This document shows positions 12,301 through 24,742 of a DNA stretch of 64,000 nucleotides, piece by piece (position 1 is the first letter of the stretch; the number at the start of each line of letters is the position of its first letter). The position numbers and the translations under genes were made by a program. This DNA comes from Epiperipatus broadwayi (taxonomy: Eukaryota; Onychophora; Udeonychophora; Euonychophora; Peripatidae), in assembly GCA_028023455.1 (NCBI GenBank), contig JAQFVV010006452.1, positions 858,501 through 922,500 of the forward strand. The letters run 5' to 3'. The notes beneath the pieces were generated by a model. It made no database searches and was not told the DNA's origin. It was given only the letters and a program-made list of their open reading frames with translations.

Positions 12301-13450
12301 AAATTATGTAGGAAAAGTTATAATAATAAATCAACAACATGTCTAATTGTAAACATTTTGATAAATTATTTATACTAACCTTACATTAATTTTAAATTGA
12401 CTTTTTTTTTTTTTGCTCTTTGAAGTAATTTCCATGTTTGGATAATAAATTAATTGTATTATCATTATATTCACGTCAAATTGATTTTTTTTAATCACTG
12501 AAATAATTTTCATTGAATATAAATAATATCAAAGAGTTTCATGAAATAATGTATTTAAGTTGGAATTATATGAATGATCATGGAGAAGGAGCAGAGATGA
12601 AGTGAGTAAAGTGTCAGCAATCTGAGTGAAGAAAGAGACAGAGACAAATAAATTAATGAATTATAAATATATTCATTATGATAAATGTTTATGTGATATT
12701 TTCCTTAATAGATATTGATCATAAAATCTAAAAAAAAAATTGAGAAAATATTGGGTTTGAACTCAGTCTAAGTCACCTTCTAAGTTTTTTTAGTGGTATC
12801 CAATTTATTTTGGGAAATGAGTAAAAACCTAAGTTTTATTGAATTGCAGAATTAAAGTGCTATTACAATATAAACATATACTGAAATTAAAATATTATTT
12901 AATATATACATATGTAAGTGTGGGTGCAATGCTTAAAATAATTCTTATAAAATAGTTCTTGCTATAAATATCAATATGCCCTCTAGTTACAGTGATTGAT
13001 ATGTTATGCAGTAAGAGAATATCCATCTCTTATTATACTTTTATTATTATATAGAGAAGAATCATGAATTCAACTGTAGAAGTGAGTTAAATCAACTGAG
13101 TTATATAATGGCAAATTAAATTAAATCCAATAATATTTCATACTCACTTCTATAGCTGAAGTTGTTTATAATAATCCTCCATATAATCACATTGCGTGCA
13201 AATAAGACATATTATAATGCTGTGATTAGAAAACAGATTAATTATTTATAGCAGCAATTGCTTCAAGAGAGTTGAATTTGTTTATTTTTGTATATTTATA
13301 TGTGGTTCATTTGTAACAAATTATTATTCATACAGTAACTTCGGAAAAAATATTCATGGGAGTAATATCAAAAATTATATTACTTTAATCACAGTTATCA
13401 TTATCATTTCATAATAAGCCTTTATAATTTTTTACTATCTCAGAATTATC
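9398..13450. other. Long AT-rich spacer, no gene seen
   Basis: Contains a short cta/cct-rich low-complexity patch near 11994-12060 and many A/T runs. Open frames such as 10541-10738 have no recognisable domain and AT-driven composition. I see no mobile element here. Confidence 0.45.
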
Positions 13451-13462
13451 TTAAAAAATTAT

Positions 13463-13894
13463 AAATGAAAGATTCGAACTCAGACTTTCACATGACCCTC
13501 AGATCTCCATGCCATCTCATGTTGTTGACCCACCTGATCATACACATGTTGAAGTGATAAATAATCAGCCAATAAATGTATTTCATGCTAAACCAGAAGT
13601 CATCAGTTGGTCCAGATTACTATCTCCACATATATATGCAATCAGTGCTCAGCTTAATATAAAGATAGCCAATCTTCATACTTTAATGGACAGGCTTCAA
13701 ACTACTCCAACCCACAACTCTTCAACCATCTATTTCATTGAAAATCTTATGATGGAATATTCAAAGCCCATCTTAGTGCCCAGTTGTCATCCTACCCATG
13801 TTGACCATTTAGTCATTCTGACCCCTCATGTACTGGAGAATAATCCATTTACATACATATGCAAGAGATGGGCAGACCTTTAATGCATACTATG
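13463..13894 (-). mobile_element. Family C element, single unit, core-intact hammerhead
   Basis: About 430 bp matching the family C unit, with the ribozyme strand being minus. Flanks ttaaaaaattat (13451-13462) and ttaaaaattat (13895-13905) form a probable 11-12 bp TSD with one indel. The 124-residue open frame over this element is a chance frame: other family members carry stops in it. Confidence 0.85.
13561..13620 (-). ncRNA. Hammerhead ribozyme candidate, family C
   Basis: On the minus strand: stem I outer GUAAUC pairs with GAUUAU, stem I inner CCAA pairs with UUGG, core CUGAUGA, then a 15-nt stem II region with mismatches (cuucu...agcau), then GAAA, and a stem III of about three A-U pairs before the UH-type cleavage site. 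Both catalytic boxes are intact, but stem II is weakened relative to the family consensus GUGCU/AGCAC. Assignment is by eye. Confidence 0.6.
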
Positions 13895-13905
13895 TTAAAA
13901 ATTAT

Positions 13906-14297
13906 GTGATAACTGATAGTTTTTATAAATCAATTTTTGCAAATCTGATTGCAATATTTTTCAACTTGGTCTATAGATAGATTGTTTAAGACTACAATTC
14001 AAATCATAATCTATCTCTAAGCCTACAAACTTTCTGTGGCTGATATAGCATGGCCACATTCAATATATTGTTTAATCAATTGTTTGAGTATCAGATGTGT
14101 TAGTAAATATTTGTTGTTTGTTTATAAGACAAATCTTACTACATAATAATTTATAATTTTACTTCCTACAACACAGTTTATATAATGACTTTTTTTCCCT
14201 TATAGCATTGTATTATTTGTGAATCTTGTTCAAAATAAAAAGAGATAAATAAATTGTATCAAACGGATAGTATGCCACATTTTACTATATCTATCAG
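13906..14297. other. Spacer, no gene seen
   Basis: AT-rich, nothing recognisable. Confidence 0.5.
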
Positions 14298-14411
14298 AAT
14301 TTATTTTTAGAACAGCCAAAACTCTCTACACGTATTGCCACTCAGTGCTAGCCAGAGTAATCAATGGATGCCAGAAGGTTTGTGCAGAAAATCCCCATCT
14401 AGTGCCTACTC

Positions 14412-14466
14412 ATCCAATATCTGTTGACTAGTTTCTGGCTTGTGGCCTTCATCAGGAGCCTTGGAT
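14412..14466 (-). ncRNA. Hammerhead ribozyme candidate, family A, inner stem I deleted
   Basis: Minus strand: AUCCAA, GGCUC, CUGAUGA, A-GGC-cacaa-GCC-A, GAAAC, UAGUC. Both catalytic boxes and the GUC site are intact. Compared with the copy at 36865, four bases next to CUGAUGA are missing and the partner strand reads AACAG instead of UGGGG, so the inner stem I is lost. Confidence 0.55.
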
Positions 14467-14635
14467 CTGAGAGCACTGCACCTAGATTTTAGGCCACAGG
14501 CCAAAAACTAGTCTGGGGATATTGGATGAGTAGGTACTAGATGGGGATTTTAGGCACAAGCCTTCTGGCATCCATTGATTACTCTGGATTCCATTGATTA
14601 CTCTGGCTTGCACTGAATGGCAATACATATAGAGA

Positions 14636-14722
14636 ATTTTTTTTCATATGTCAAATGCATTGCCCAGGAAGTGAACCCAGGCTAGCTGCTTGGAAGGCAG
14701 CTATGCTAACCACTAAGCAAGC
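14636..14722 (-). mobile_element. tRNA-derived SINE nested in family A element
   Basis: Minus strand: a tRNA-like head with ttagtggttagcatagctgc, anticodon-arm-like gctgccttccaagcagc, B-box-like ctgggttcacttcc, then gcatttgacatatg and A-rich tail. More diverged from the other SINEs here. It lies inside the family A element and is therefore younger than it. Confidence 0.8.
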
Positions 14723-14756
14723 ATAAGAAATGGTGATCATATGAAATTTATTTTAG

Positions 14757-15855
14757 ACCGATACTGATACTAAGACATGAGAATGTAGTTCTTGTATTGT
14801 GATCCAGTGGGGGAAAAAATTTAAGAAATAAAAAGTATATTCTAATTTTTTTTTTTTAGTTTTCTTAAATAGTTTTACATTATAGTCAATGGGAATTTTA
14901 TTTTAAAATATTTGTGGCCCCACACATTCACTTTTTTTAAAAATCATAATTAAGATTCAGAATGTAGACTTTTAAGAATCTTGGAAAATTTTGAAATACC
15001 AAAGAACTTTTCAAGACTATTAGTTATACTAGTCAGATAACTGTTACTACTAATCATAAAACCAAAACATGACGATAATATAATGCATTTATCTATGAGC
15101 AGAGTCAATTTATAGCTGTTTATTACTTATTCACTACTATAGCGAATTTCTTCATCATTACTGCATCAATGCTAAAATTTATTTTTATAAGAGTATCTTT
15201 AACTGTAGAATTAAGCCAACTCTGAATTTACTATGGTGCATATCTCAACGGTTTTTTTTTTTAATTTGAGTATGTATATTTTTTGGAAATACTTCTGTAA
15301 ATATTTATACTGTGACATTGTAATATGCTCAATGGATCCTCAATAGTAATTAATTGGGAAGGGACAAAATGTGCTATAGTATTTATAGTGAATTTATTTT
15401 AACCGCTCTCAATTTACTGGAATGTATATTATCATGATTTACCATTTTGTAACGATTTTGCTTGCTTATGATGGTCAAAAGCTTAGAAAGACTCTACATA
15501 TAGGTGTGTATGTGTGTCTATAACTATATAAATAGTTTTTCAATAAGTCATTGTAGAGCAAAATTCCTTTCCAATAATGTTCTAAAAACGAACAATGAAA
15601 AAGAAAGCAGTACTGTTTTTAGCCAACTGCTGAGTGGTGAAAATGTCCTCTCCTTTTTTCTTTCTAATAAGAATAATTAAGTACTCATTTATTTACCAAT
15701 AATTGGATAATTAGTTAGGTTAGTTAGGAGAATTTTAACAGGCTCTGACTCTAATTCAAGATTATAAACACAGCTGAAACGTGTGCAGGCTCAATGCATT
15801 TGGGCCTTGCGTGTTTATATTTTACAGGCCAACACACGATAAAATGTAAACAAAT
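14757..15855. other. AT-rich spacer, no gene seen
   Basis: No domain, RNA or repeat recognised. Includes several long T runs. Confidence 0.5.
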
Positions 15856-15859
15856 TAAA

Positions 15860-15962
15860 ACATATATTTCAACATGTGTGTGATCAAGTCTATCAAAAGG
15901 TATGAGATAGCATGGATGGGTGAGGGTCGTGTGAAAATCTGAGTTCAACCTCCCTATATATT
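15860..15962 (+). repeat. Family C fragment without ribozyme
   Basis: Contains tatttcaacatgtgtgtgatc, then gagatagcatggatgggtga and the family C end tgagttcaacctccctata. Only the part downstream of the hammerhead remains. Confidence 0.65.
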
Positions 15963-17424
15963 ATAATTCATTTTAATAAGTAGATTGTTAAATAACTATT
16001 TTAATATGCTCGTGCGCCTTTTTTTATATTATTAATACATAAAATTGTGTTATTTATAATTTATTAAATTTTAATAAAAACTTTTATTTTTTAACATTGT
16101 TTAATTTATTTTCATGTTTATTTTCAAGCAATAAAGAAATATTTATTTATTAATATTACATTATTGGCTTGAGGAATTTCTCGCAGAAGCTTTGTTAATT
16201 CATTTTCATTGCGTTTTCAGATATATTCATTGATCATACCTTTAAAAAAAAAAACCTAAAGCTTCATTATTTACTGAATTAGAAATGAGTCTATGGCATA
16301 TGTTTTGAGCAATCAAGTTGATCACATGGTTTATAATTACATTGATTAGTAATTAAATCATAAGAATGGAATTTTAACAGCTGAAGAACTTTTTGAGATG
16401 TAATAAATAAGCAAAAGAAAAATAAATGATGAAAAATGGCAAAACAGAAAATGTTTATTATATTTACGTATATATATAATATTTATTTTTAAATAGCACC
16501 CATAAATTTGTAATTTTTTTTATTTATTTATAAAGCAAATGATTTGTTGTTTTATGCAAATTATTAGAATTAAAATTAAGTGATGTATATAAATTGATTG
16601 TGTAAAAATCTTCCATTTTTCCAACCAATATGAATTTTCACGCTTTTTTGCTAAATCAACTGATTTTTTTTTATTAAAAAAAAATTGTCTAAAAACGAAA
16701 TTCGGTAAAAATTAAAAAGTTTTACTAAATTAAATGAACCTTTTAAAATGCTGAATAAACAATATTGTTAATACCTTTTTTTATTTAAAAGATGCTGTTG
16801 TTTTTTTAATAAAATTAATATGCGATGAATTTCTTAAACTGTTTGAAACCTATCTTTTATTACGAAAATGCATCTTTGGTGTCGTAATACAAATTATGCC
16901 CAAACTGTTGTTTAATGAATGCATCGTTACAATAACAAACTCTGAAAGTCGAGATTTATAAATGTGATTCAATTCAAACACTTCTTCTTTAAAATTTGTA
17001 AGAATATCTGAGCAACATATCATTTGATTTTTTTTTTTAATTAAAATTATCAATAGGTTAATGGGTCAAGTACCAAATCATTTACCGGGTAATTATCAAC
17101 GGTCAAAATTATTTTTAAGTTATCTTGCACTTTTATTTGATATCCTAAGTAATATATTTTAATAGTCCCAGTAACAAAGGTAATATTTTATCGAACAAAT
17201 AAATAACGAAATCTAAAAGAAGAAAAATACAATTCTATAATTTTTTAAAATTGTATAAATATATACCGCAATCAAAGAAAATGTAAACTATTTCTTGATG
17301 CAGGATACTTATAATTTCAATGTGTATTTATAAACGAAGTAAATAACACTTCTGATATAGAAAAGTCAGACTTTTTAATATTAATCTTTTAAAAAGTTCT
17401 ATACTTACAAGCTTCTTTTAGCTA
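15963..17424. other. AT-rich spacer, no gene seen
   Basis: No recognisable feature. The 67-codon minus-strand frame at 16850-17053 matches no family I know. Confidence 0.45.
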
Positions 17425-17905
17425 TCGAATCTATCCCATATAACCAATATATATAACCACACACATGTGAAAAGGATAAATAATCCCCAATATAAGTGTT
17501 ACATGCTGAACTAGAACTCATGAATTGGTCCAGATCAGAGATGATGACACATATATACAATCAGTGTTCAGTTTATAGTCAACCTTTAATGGACAGACTT
17601 CAATCTATTGCAACCTTTAACTCTTCAGCCATCCATAGCATTGAAAACCTGATGATAGATTAAAGCCTGTTCATTAAAGTTTAAAGATTTGCTATCTTAA
17701 TATAAACTGAGCATTAATTATACATATGTGTGGGAGATTATGATCTGGACCAAAAGATGTGTGTTGGCTAATCATGAAATGTGTATATTGGAGAACATTT
17801 ATCTTTTTCACATGTGGGTGACTATCTATATTGGTTGTACGAGATGGAATGAACAGTTGAAGGGAGCTTGAAAGTCTGGGTTCAAATATCCTACAATTAC
17901 ATCTA
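17425..17905. mobile_element. Family C palindromic element, diverged
   Basis: Two inverted family C arms (about 17425-17665 and 17668-17905). The plus-strand ribozyme region near 17740-17800 keeps GAAA but reads AAGAUGU for CUGAUGA, so it is decayed. No clear TSD seen. Confidence 0.75.
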
Positions 17906-20442
17906 AACTCCTTGGATATAATGTATACCTGTATTTAAATATTAAAGTTCTATAATAACAATTTTTAGGCCACTACTTTTCATGACAATATTTTCATAGA
18001 AAATATAACAGTATGCATTAAAGGCAAAAGACAAACGTGTTTTATGATATAGAATGAGCAAAGTTAATTTTAAACTTTAAATTAAACATAGCTTAATGTA
18101 TATGCAAAACCAGGGAGTAAATCACCCTCCTCCAGGCTATGACTTAAAGTTAATTTTAATAGAAGTTAAACTTTTTATAGGTAAAAACATATAACAAGTT
18201 TGAGAGTATTTACATAAAAAAGGAAAAAATAATAATGGTTTTATATCAGTTGCTATGGCTTAATGTTCTGGAAAGATTACTATCAAAAATTGACACCTAT
18301 AAAACAACTTGAAAGAAAAATAATTCATTTTTGATTAATTCCCAAAATCAATTTTGAAATTTAAAATGTCTATTTTAGAATAAAGCTGAATATATCTAAG
18401 ACTTAGCTTCCAGAAAATATTAGTTAGTTATTATTTAATTAAAACAAGCTCTTCCTCAATTTTACTAGTAATCATGAATATATCATTGTGGTTAAAAACA
18501 ATTATGATAGTATGTGCATGTTGTCTTCATTTTTTAAATTCAACTTGTGCACTATATTTGACAATAATATGTATGGATGACTTGTCAATCAGGATTGTTT
18601 GTAACACATTTATTATTCATTTTAACCCATTATTCTCTTTTTGGTCAAAATAAAATATACAATTAGTAAATCACAGAGTTCTCAGTGTTCAAACAGAATT
18701 ATTGATATTAATGTTTTTCATTGTTTCAAATATTATTTAAGACACATGAAAAACTAATTAAACATAATGCATGCTCCTGGATTAATTATAGCATGCATAT
18801 AGGTAATCATAATTTTTATTATTTGATAGCATTGCCAAATAGGATTTAAGTCAGCTATAAACTGGAGATATTAAGAGTAAATAGTGCAGTGCTAAAAACC
18901 AGGTCTCCTGAAAAAGAGCTTTATTCTTGCTGGCTTAACTGGATTTAAATACCTTTTATAATAATTTTTAAAAACATGGAAATGAACCAGCCCTTCAAGC
19001 AGAGGGGAGAATATCATTGGTAGCAGAGCCATCAATAATACTCAAGGCCAGATCAAGCTATATAAACCATAACCTGACCATATTTGCTGACCATGACCCA
19101 CCTCAACTTCTGGATTCTAATCCCTGCCACCCAAAGGATTTTATTTGTTCTGAGGATCAACCTTAAGTTCTATACAACCATAGATTATAGTCAGCATGCT
19201 TCAGATGACAGGCACACCATTCAGCACTTGAAATATCCCATAACTAGCTCACACTCTGACTCAGGGTCCAGCACATTTACTTAACACATAAAATAACTAT
19301 ACACTAATTTACTAGTGATGCAGTGACATTAAAAAGAGAGAAAATAGACAAAATAATATTTAAGCAAACATTAATATTTATTTACACACATATATATTTA
19401 ATCTAATATAAAATAACCCAATAAATTTTATATGAGAAAATTATAAGTGATTACTTTAGGCTATAGTTATAATAGTCTGTTAATTAAAGTTCATTTCATT
19501 TCAAATAAAAGAGTCTAGACTGTGATCAGAATATATTTAAAAGTATCTTTACCTAGGTTTTCATTTATTTTATTTTCCAACCAGTTGGCCTTTTGTTTCT
19601 CCATCGATGGCTTCATGACTTTCCTTCCAGGTTTATGTCAAATAATGAGAGATGGTATGCAGCAGTTTCTACTTTACAATCTTGGCATTGATTCCAGGTA
19701 CTTATTTAGGTAGTATAGTTAATGGCTGAGGGCTTGGGGCATGACACCCTGTTGGATATTCCTATAACTTATGTAGCCTCTCCATTATTGTTGATTACAG
19801 CAGGGATGACTGACTTACTACTGTGTTTACAGTTTACAGACATTTGGATCTCTGGCTGTTTGGATTCTGTATTTGTCTGAACTGATTTACAGATTGAAGC
19901 TCAGACTGAACAGCAATAACACTAATAGCAATCCCAACTGTATATCACAAACCAACTGAAAAACAATAGCCAAATCACTCTTTATATACCTTTTTCTTTC
20001 TTATTGCTTTCCACTATTTTTAATGTTCATAACACTTAAATCTATTTTTTAATTAATTTTTACATATGGTTTTAATCTAATCTTTTGCTTAGATTAATCC
20101 AATACGTGGTCTTTTTTAATTAATTCAATTGTGAGTTATAATTTTCTTTTATCAGCCAAGTAATCTTTAAAGTAATTACATTTTGAAAGTTTTACTAACA
20201 TTTATTTTTACAGACTAGTTTTTAGTCTAATTTTACATTGGCAAAATGTTTTCTTTACAAAGAGAGAGAAAAGAGTTTTTAAAACTTTTTCTAATTCTAT
20301 TTGAGATTCTCCCCCACTCCATTCTCTTAAATATATATATATAATGCAACATTTTTCTTATTTTTTTTAAAAAAAACTGTGTTTTAAACAAAAGAAAACT
20401 ATTCTAAAACATATACTTTCTATTTTCATTTTTATTAATAAT
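17906..20442. other. Spacer, partly LTR-like, no gene seen
   Basis: AT-rich up to about 18870. From about 18870 to 20330 base composition is more balanced and resembles the LTR-like region at 7.0-8.4 kb in general texture, but I could not define termini or coding domains. Confidence 0.35.
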
Positions 20443-20458
20443 TAAATCATTTATTTTT

Positions 20459-20556
20459 TCTCATGTGTCATAGCATCAGCCAGCATATGAATCTGCTAAC
20501 CCAGGACAATTGCTTGTAAAACAGCTGTTGCTGACCTCTCAACCACAAATGCTTGA
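20459..20556 (-). mobile_element. tRNA-derived SINE
   Basis: Minus strand SINE with catagcatcagcc (3' tRNA-like end) and aaccacaaatgcttga (5' head). TSD taaatcattta at 20443-20453 and 20557-20567, extending into T-rich sequence. Confidence 0.85.
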
Positions 20557-20635
20557 TAAATCATTTATTTTTAAATGAAAAATATGAACCATGAGCTATT
20601 TTTGTGTGCTGGCAACATATATTTCTCACTAGTAT

Positions 20636-20638
<3 letters not shown>

Positions 20639-20726
<88 letters not shown>
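20639..20726. repeat. (TA)n microsatellite, about 86 bp
   Basis: Uninterrupted TA dinucleotides. This is the longest pure microsatellite in the window and directly precedes a Penelope-like element. Confidence 0.97.
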
Positions 20727-20727
<1 letters not shown>

Positions 20728-20730
20728 CAT

Positions 20731-20888
20731 GTAATTAAATATTAATAAATACAGTGACATAAGTATATATAAAGTACAACTTTAAAACCTTTTATCCACC
20801 TAGGAATGTTTTTGGTTAGCTTTTTAGTCTTTGCCAACTAACACTAATTCTTTTTTAAGGTATCTTTAAACACGCTTTCAAAATCTAA
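20731..20888 (-). repeat. Penelope-like element, left inverted arm
   Basis: Reverse complement of 21556-21711. Shared pieces include gttgtactttatatat, cctaggtggat-like sequence and cgctttcaaa. Together the two arms bracket the GIY-YIG frame at 21103-21561. Moderately diverged, with several small indels. Confidence 0.75.
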
Positions 20889-21102
20889 CCTTCCCACAAT
20901 TTATTAATTTTAATGTTTGCCATTTGTCTATTTATTAAGTTATGCTTACATTTATATATTAACATAGCATCCTTTATTTTTCTTTTATTTTAGTTTATTC
21001 AATTTGTAATATTTTCACATTATTATAGTCAAAATTACATAATCTATTATGAACATAAAAAACTGACATTGAAAATATTTTTCATTTCCATTACAATTTT
21101 GT

Positions 21103-21561
21103 TTGTTTATGGAAATATATAAAGATATATGTGGAATTCCATTTTATGTATCTTCTGGAGGAAGTAAAATAATAAATAATTCAAAAGCTAAAATGTCATT
21201 CATAAATCAAAATTGCATCATATATAAATGGAGATGTAAATGTGGTAGTGTATATATAGGGGAATCCAGATGTGCATTGGAGAAAAAAACTAAAGAGCAC
21301 TTGCAGTTATTAAAAAGAGTTCAAAAACCTAAGCACAATTGTAATGAAAATGATAATATTTCCACAGCAGTTTTTTATGATCATAATAGGTTATGTATAT
21401 ATGTTTTTAATTTTGATTATAATAATGTGAAAATATTACAGATTGAAAGAAACAATAATAAAAGAAAAATAAAAGAAGCTATGTTAATATATAAATGTAA
21501 GCATGATTTAATAAATAAACAGGCGGCAAATGTTAAAATTAATGAATTGTGTAAAAGTTAG
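21103..21561 (+). CDS. Penelope-like GIY-YIG endonuclease domain, second lineage (partial)
   Basis: An intact 152-codon frame with the GIY-YIG signature: I-I-Y at residues 39-41 and Y-I-G at 51-53, joined by W-R-C-K-C-G-S. It is followed by the R/K-EH segment (L-E-K-K-T-K-E-H) and a late R-K-I-K-E-A-M helix with a final H-D-L-I-N-K. In Penelope-like elements this domain nicks target DNA for reverse transcription. The usual upstream reverse transcriptase is missing, so this is a 5'-truncated copy. The first residues probably come from degenerate linker, and the chosen ATG is only the first in frame. It differs strongly from the copy at 29974-30528, so two lineages are present. Inverted arms flank it. 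Confidence 0.8.
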   Translation: MFMEIYKDICGIPFYVSSGGSKIINNSKAKMSFINQNCIIYKWRCKCGSVYIGESRCALEKKTKEHLQLLKRVQKPKHNCNENDNISTAVFYDHNRLCIYVFNFDYNNVKILQIERNNNKRKIKEAMLIYKCKHDLINKQAANVKINELCKS

Positions 21562-21711
21562 AAAGCGTGTTTGAAGATATCTTAAAAAAGTATTTGTGTT
21601 AGTTGACAAAGACTATGTAGTTAGTTGAAAGTGCTTCTAGGTGGATAGAAGTTGTTAAAGTTGTACTTTATATATGTTTATGTTACTGTATATATTAATA
21701 TTTAATTACAA
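21556..21711 (+). repeat. Penelope-like element, right arm / 3' UTR
   Basis: Follows the GIY-YIG frame directly and is inverted at 20731-20888. It contains ttagttgacaaagactatg then agttgaaagtgcttctagg. This could be a worn-down hammerhead-like segment (UUGACAA for CUGANGA, then GAAA), but the pairing is too weak to call. Confidence 0.7.
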
Positions 21712-23214
21712 CATTACATATATAACTTTAAAGAAATACAGAGATCGAATAAAAATATCATTATAAATATATGAATATGTTTGTATGTGTGTCTGTAGCT
21801 GAACCATAAATAACCAAAGCTTTCAATGAATTATATAACATAAGTAAAATCTCACAGAGCAGATGAGACCACCTCTCTCATAGCATTTATTCTTATATAT
21901 GCTTATTTTATTTACATAATTTTAAATGAGAAAATATATTTGATTTATTGATTATATATGTTTATAGAGTGAATGAGAAGAATCACCATTGAACTATTTA
22001 GAGGATCAAAGCAGAGATTTAGTTTAAACAGCAGCTAAACATAAAATGAAAACTCAATTTTAATAGCAGTAAATAATAAATGACTCAGTGATAAATTTAT
22101 ATTTAATATTCTACTAATTTATCAACAGCCTGCCAGGGAAAATAGTATACTAATAGAAGAATCAATTTGGCAATGACTCTTGTATTGATTTTCATTTGAT
22201 GCAACTTATACCATACAAAAAACTTTTACTTCAGTGTTGTAATTATGTATCTGTCAGTTCACCTTAAGAGTAGTGAAAAATATCTGCCTGTGGCTAGATG
22301 AAGATAGAGAGGATTTGATGAATAAATTTCAAATTAAACTTATCATAATCAATTCAAAATTGTAATCACTGTATAAACCAATTAAACACTCTTGAAAAAC
22401 AAAAAAGATGTTATCTACAAATGAGACAAACATATATATGCAGATGTGAAAAATAAATTACTAGTAATGATGCCAAACATTAATTTGTGGATTTGTTGTT
22501 TCAAACAACAGACATATGAGTGGTAAATCATGGTAATGAAATTTGTAAATATAAATATCCAATATATCTTGTAAAACATGTTAGGTTCTGCAGAGATTCA
22601 ACTAATAATTTAACTGACTTTATCAATTGTTGACTTAAAATTGACCAGAACTAAAACGTAAGTAGTAATTACCCTTTCTCTTACTTCAGTCAAGCTTTCT
22701 TATTAAGCATAATAATATGATGTTGATAGTACCAGAATTTTTTTTTAAATAGAAGTAAGATTCTATACCTATCTTTAAAATAATTGAGCTTAAATTATTT
22801 AAAGTTGGGTTTAGATTTGGAATAGTGTGCTTTTACATTGAATATTTTATTAGTATCAATGAGAGAGAAATGAAACAACCCTAAATGTAACTAGTTTATC
22901 TTTGGAGCAATGCAGTGTGTGTAAATTTAATAAAAAAAATCAGATATATTAATCTTTAATTGAGGTTTAAAGTTTATATCTGTGCTAGAGATAATGTCTA
23001 GTTTCGAAAATGATTAGTAATAATCATTAATGTATTTATCTGAAATGGATGGCGTCAAAGTTGTGAGTGGAGGAAGTTTGACAATGGTAAATAACCAATT
23101 TTCAACAAATCATTAACAACTAAATTTACATTTTTTTTGTCACTAAAATACTTGCATAAATTTTCATTTCGAAGTAAGAATGACTTTAATTTGATTTTCA
23201 ATGTTATATCTTTA
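21712..23214. other. AT-rich spacer, no gene seen
   Basis: Nothing recognisable. Confidence 0.5.
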
Positions 23215-23300
23215 TATAGTTGACAAAGACTAAAAGGAATATAATCAAAAGTACTTCTAACATAATAAGTTGAATTATATGAATATTACTGTATTTAATA
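23215..23300 (+). repeat. Penelope-like 3' UTR fragment
   Basis: Matches 21600-21690 in order: agttgacaaagactaa, aaaagtacttctaa, then ttactgtatttaata. It adjoins a (TA)n tract and the RTE element. Confidence 0.6.
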
Positions 23301-23344
23301 TATATATATATATATCAAGTTGAATTTTATATATATATATATAT

Positions 23345-24372
23345 CTTCATTGATTAAAGCATTGGATCATCAAGGTATAGATCCAGGATATTGTCATATT
23401 TTAAAGAATATTTATAAAAATGCAGCAGCAACAATTAGATTACATAATGATACTGGGTAAGTCAACATTGAGAAAGGTGTAAGACAAGGTGACTCCATAT
23501 CTCCAAAACTTTTTACAGCAGTGCTGCAAGAAGTATTTTGTGGATTAAAATGGGAAACTAAAGGAGTGAAAGTAAATGGAGATTATTTAAGTCATTTAGA
23601 TTTCGCAGATGATGTAGTTGTTTTTGCAAATAAGGCTTCAGAGCTGCAGGAAATGTTGCAGGAGTTATCAGATGAAAGTAGGAAAGTAGAACTAAAGATA
23701 AATGTTAAAAAGACTAAAGTAATGTTTAATCGATTTGCTCAAAATATGAAAATAAAGATTGATTATGATGAATTAGAAGAAGTTAACAGTTACAAATACC
23801 TTGGTCAGATTATTAATACAGATGGAAACATAATGGAGGAAATTAATCATAGAATTAAACTTGGTTGGAGTGCTTTTGGTAGAAATAACTTGATACTAAA
23901 AGGAAATATGCCTATGTGTTTGAAAAGGAAGGTTTTTAACAAAGGTGTTTTACCAGTTCTTACTTATGGATCTGAGACTTGGACACTCAATAGAAGAGCA
24001 ATACAGAGACTTCAGACAACTCAAAGAAGTATGGAGAGATGTATGTTGGGAGTAACAAGAAGAGATCGAAAACGCAATGTATGGGTAAGAGAACAAACAG
24101 GTGTTACTGACCTCATTGAAAAAATTAAAAGATTGAAGTGGAGTTGGGCTGGACATATTGCTAGAAGAGATGATAATAGATGGACAATTGAAATTTGAAA
24201 CTGGATTCCAAGAGATTGTAAAAGTCCCAGAAAGAGACCACATGTGAGATGTATGGATGAAATAAGAAAGTGTGCAGGGGTGATGTGGAGAAGAGAAGCT
24301 AAAGATCGAAGAAGATGGATTAAACTTGGAGAGACCTTCATCTTGCAGTGGATTGATAATGGTTGATAATGA
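23345..24372 (+). pseudogene. RTE-type LINE, 3' half with reverse transcriptase
   Basis: Encodes the palm and C-terminal part of an RTE-clade reverse transcriptase of the kind often annotated as endonuclease-reverse transcriptase. Motif B reads G-V-R-Q-G-D-S-I-S-P-K-L-F. The catalytic F-A-D-D is at residues 28-31 of the ATG-initiated frame 23521-24198. A C-terminal W-A-G-H-I-A-R-R region follows. An in-frame TAA lies upstream near 23458, and another stop at 24196 splits the C-terminus from its continuation to 24366. The endonuclease and reverse-transcriptase fingers are missing (5' truncation at about 23345). The 3' end finishes in a short TGATGA-type tail. It cannot be autonomous. Related copies: 5926-6425, 46740-46892 and 51895-54690. 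Confidence 0.92.
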
Positions 24373-24388
24373 TGATGATGATATATAT

Positions 24389-24511
24389 ATATAAACCATT
24401 ATACAATTACAAATATCCAGTAACGCCCTCTGTTTAATAGCTTATTATTGAGATATAGACTATTAAACAGAGCGCATTACTGGATATTTGTAATTGTATA
24501 ATGGTTTATAT
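24389..24511. mobile_element. Short foldback (MITE-like) element
   Basis: Arms of about 53 bp (24389-24440 and 24459-24511) are nearly perfect inverted repeats, from ataaaccattatacaattac to ctgtttaatag, around an 18-bp centre. It sits in (TA)n right after the RTE tail. No coding capacity. A hairpin formed with the RTE insertion cannot be excluded. Confidence 0.8.
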
Positions 24512-24742
24512 ATTTGTATAATTATTTCATTTAGTGTTAACAGTAACTTTATTTTCACACACACACATATATATATATATGCATGTGTGTGTATATGGTT
24601 GTGAAAGCATTCAGTTAAAGTTAGCTAATATGAAATTATAATATTTATATAACAAGAGTATCATAACTATGAAAAAAATAAGGCATTTAAATCTCTATCG
24701 TACCTAAAAAATAGAAGTTTTCTCCATTAAATACATATATAT

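Larger units (their letters stand above)
14311..14744. mobile_element. Family A palindromic element with nested SINE
   Basis: Left arm (14311-14465) and right arm (about 14495-14634) are inverted family A copies meeting at the segment gatctgagagcactgcacc. The right part is interrupted by a SINE (14636-14722). The element end gcataagaaatggtgatcat follows. TSD: aatttatttttag (14298-14310) and aatttattttag (14745-14756), 12-13 bp with one extra T. The left arm keeps a near-complete hammerhead on the minus strand. The right arm has lost CUGAUGA. Confidence 0.88.

Noticed and set aside
13509-13883. 124-codon open frame as a gene
   Set aside because: It lies inside a family C repeat; other copies of the repeat carry stops in this frame and no domain is recognisable.
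21600-21650. Hammerhead in the second Penelope-like lineage
   Set aside because: UUGACAA and UGAAAG occur in the right order, but stem II and stem I do not pair convincingly in this copy or in the inverted one.
24021-24399. Minus-strand open frames opposite the RTE reverse transcriptase
   Set aside because: They are antisense shadows of the RTE coding sequence and have no domain.
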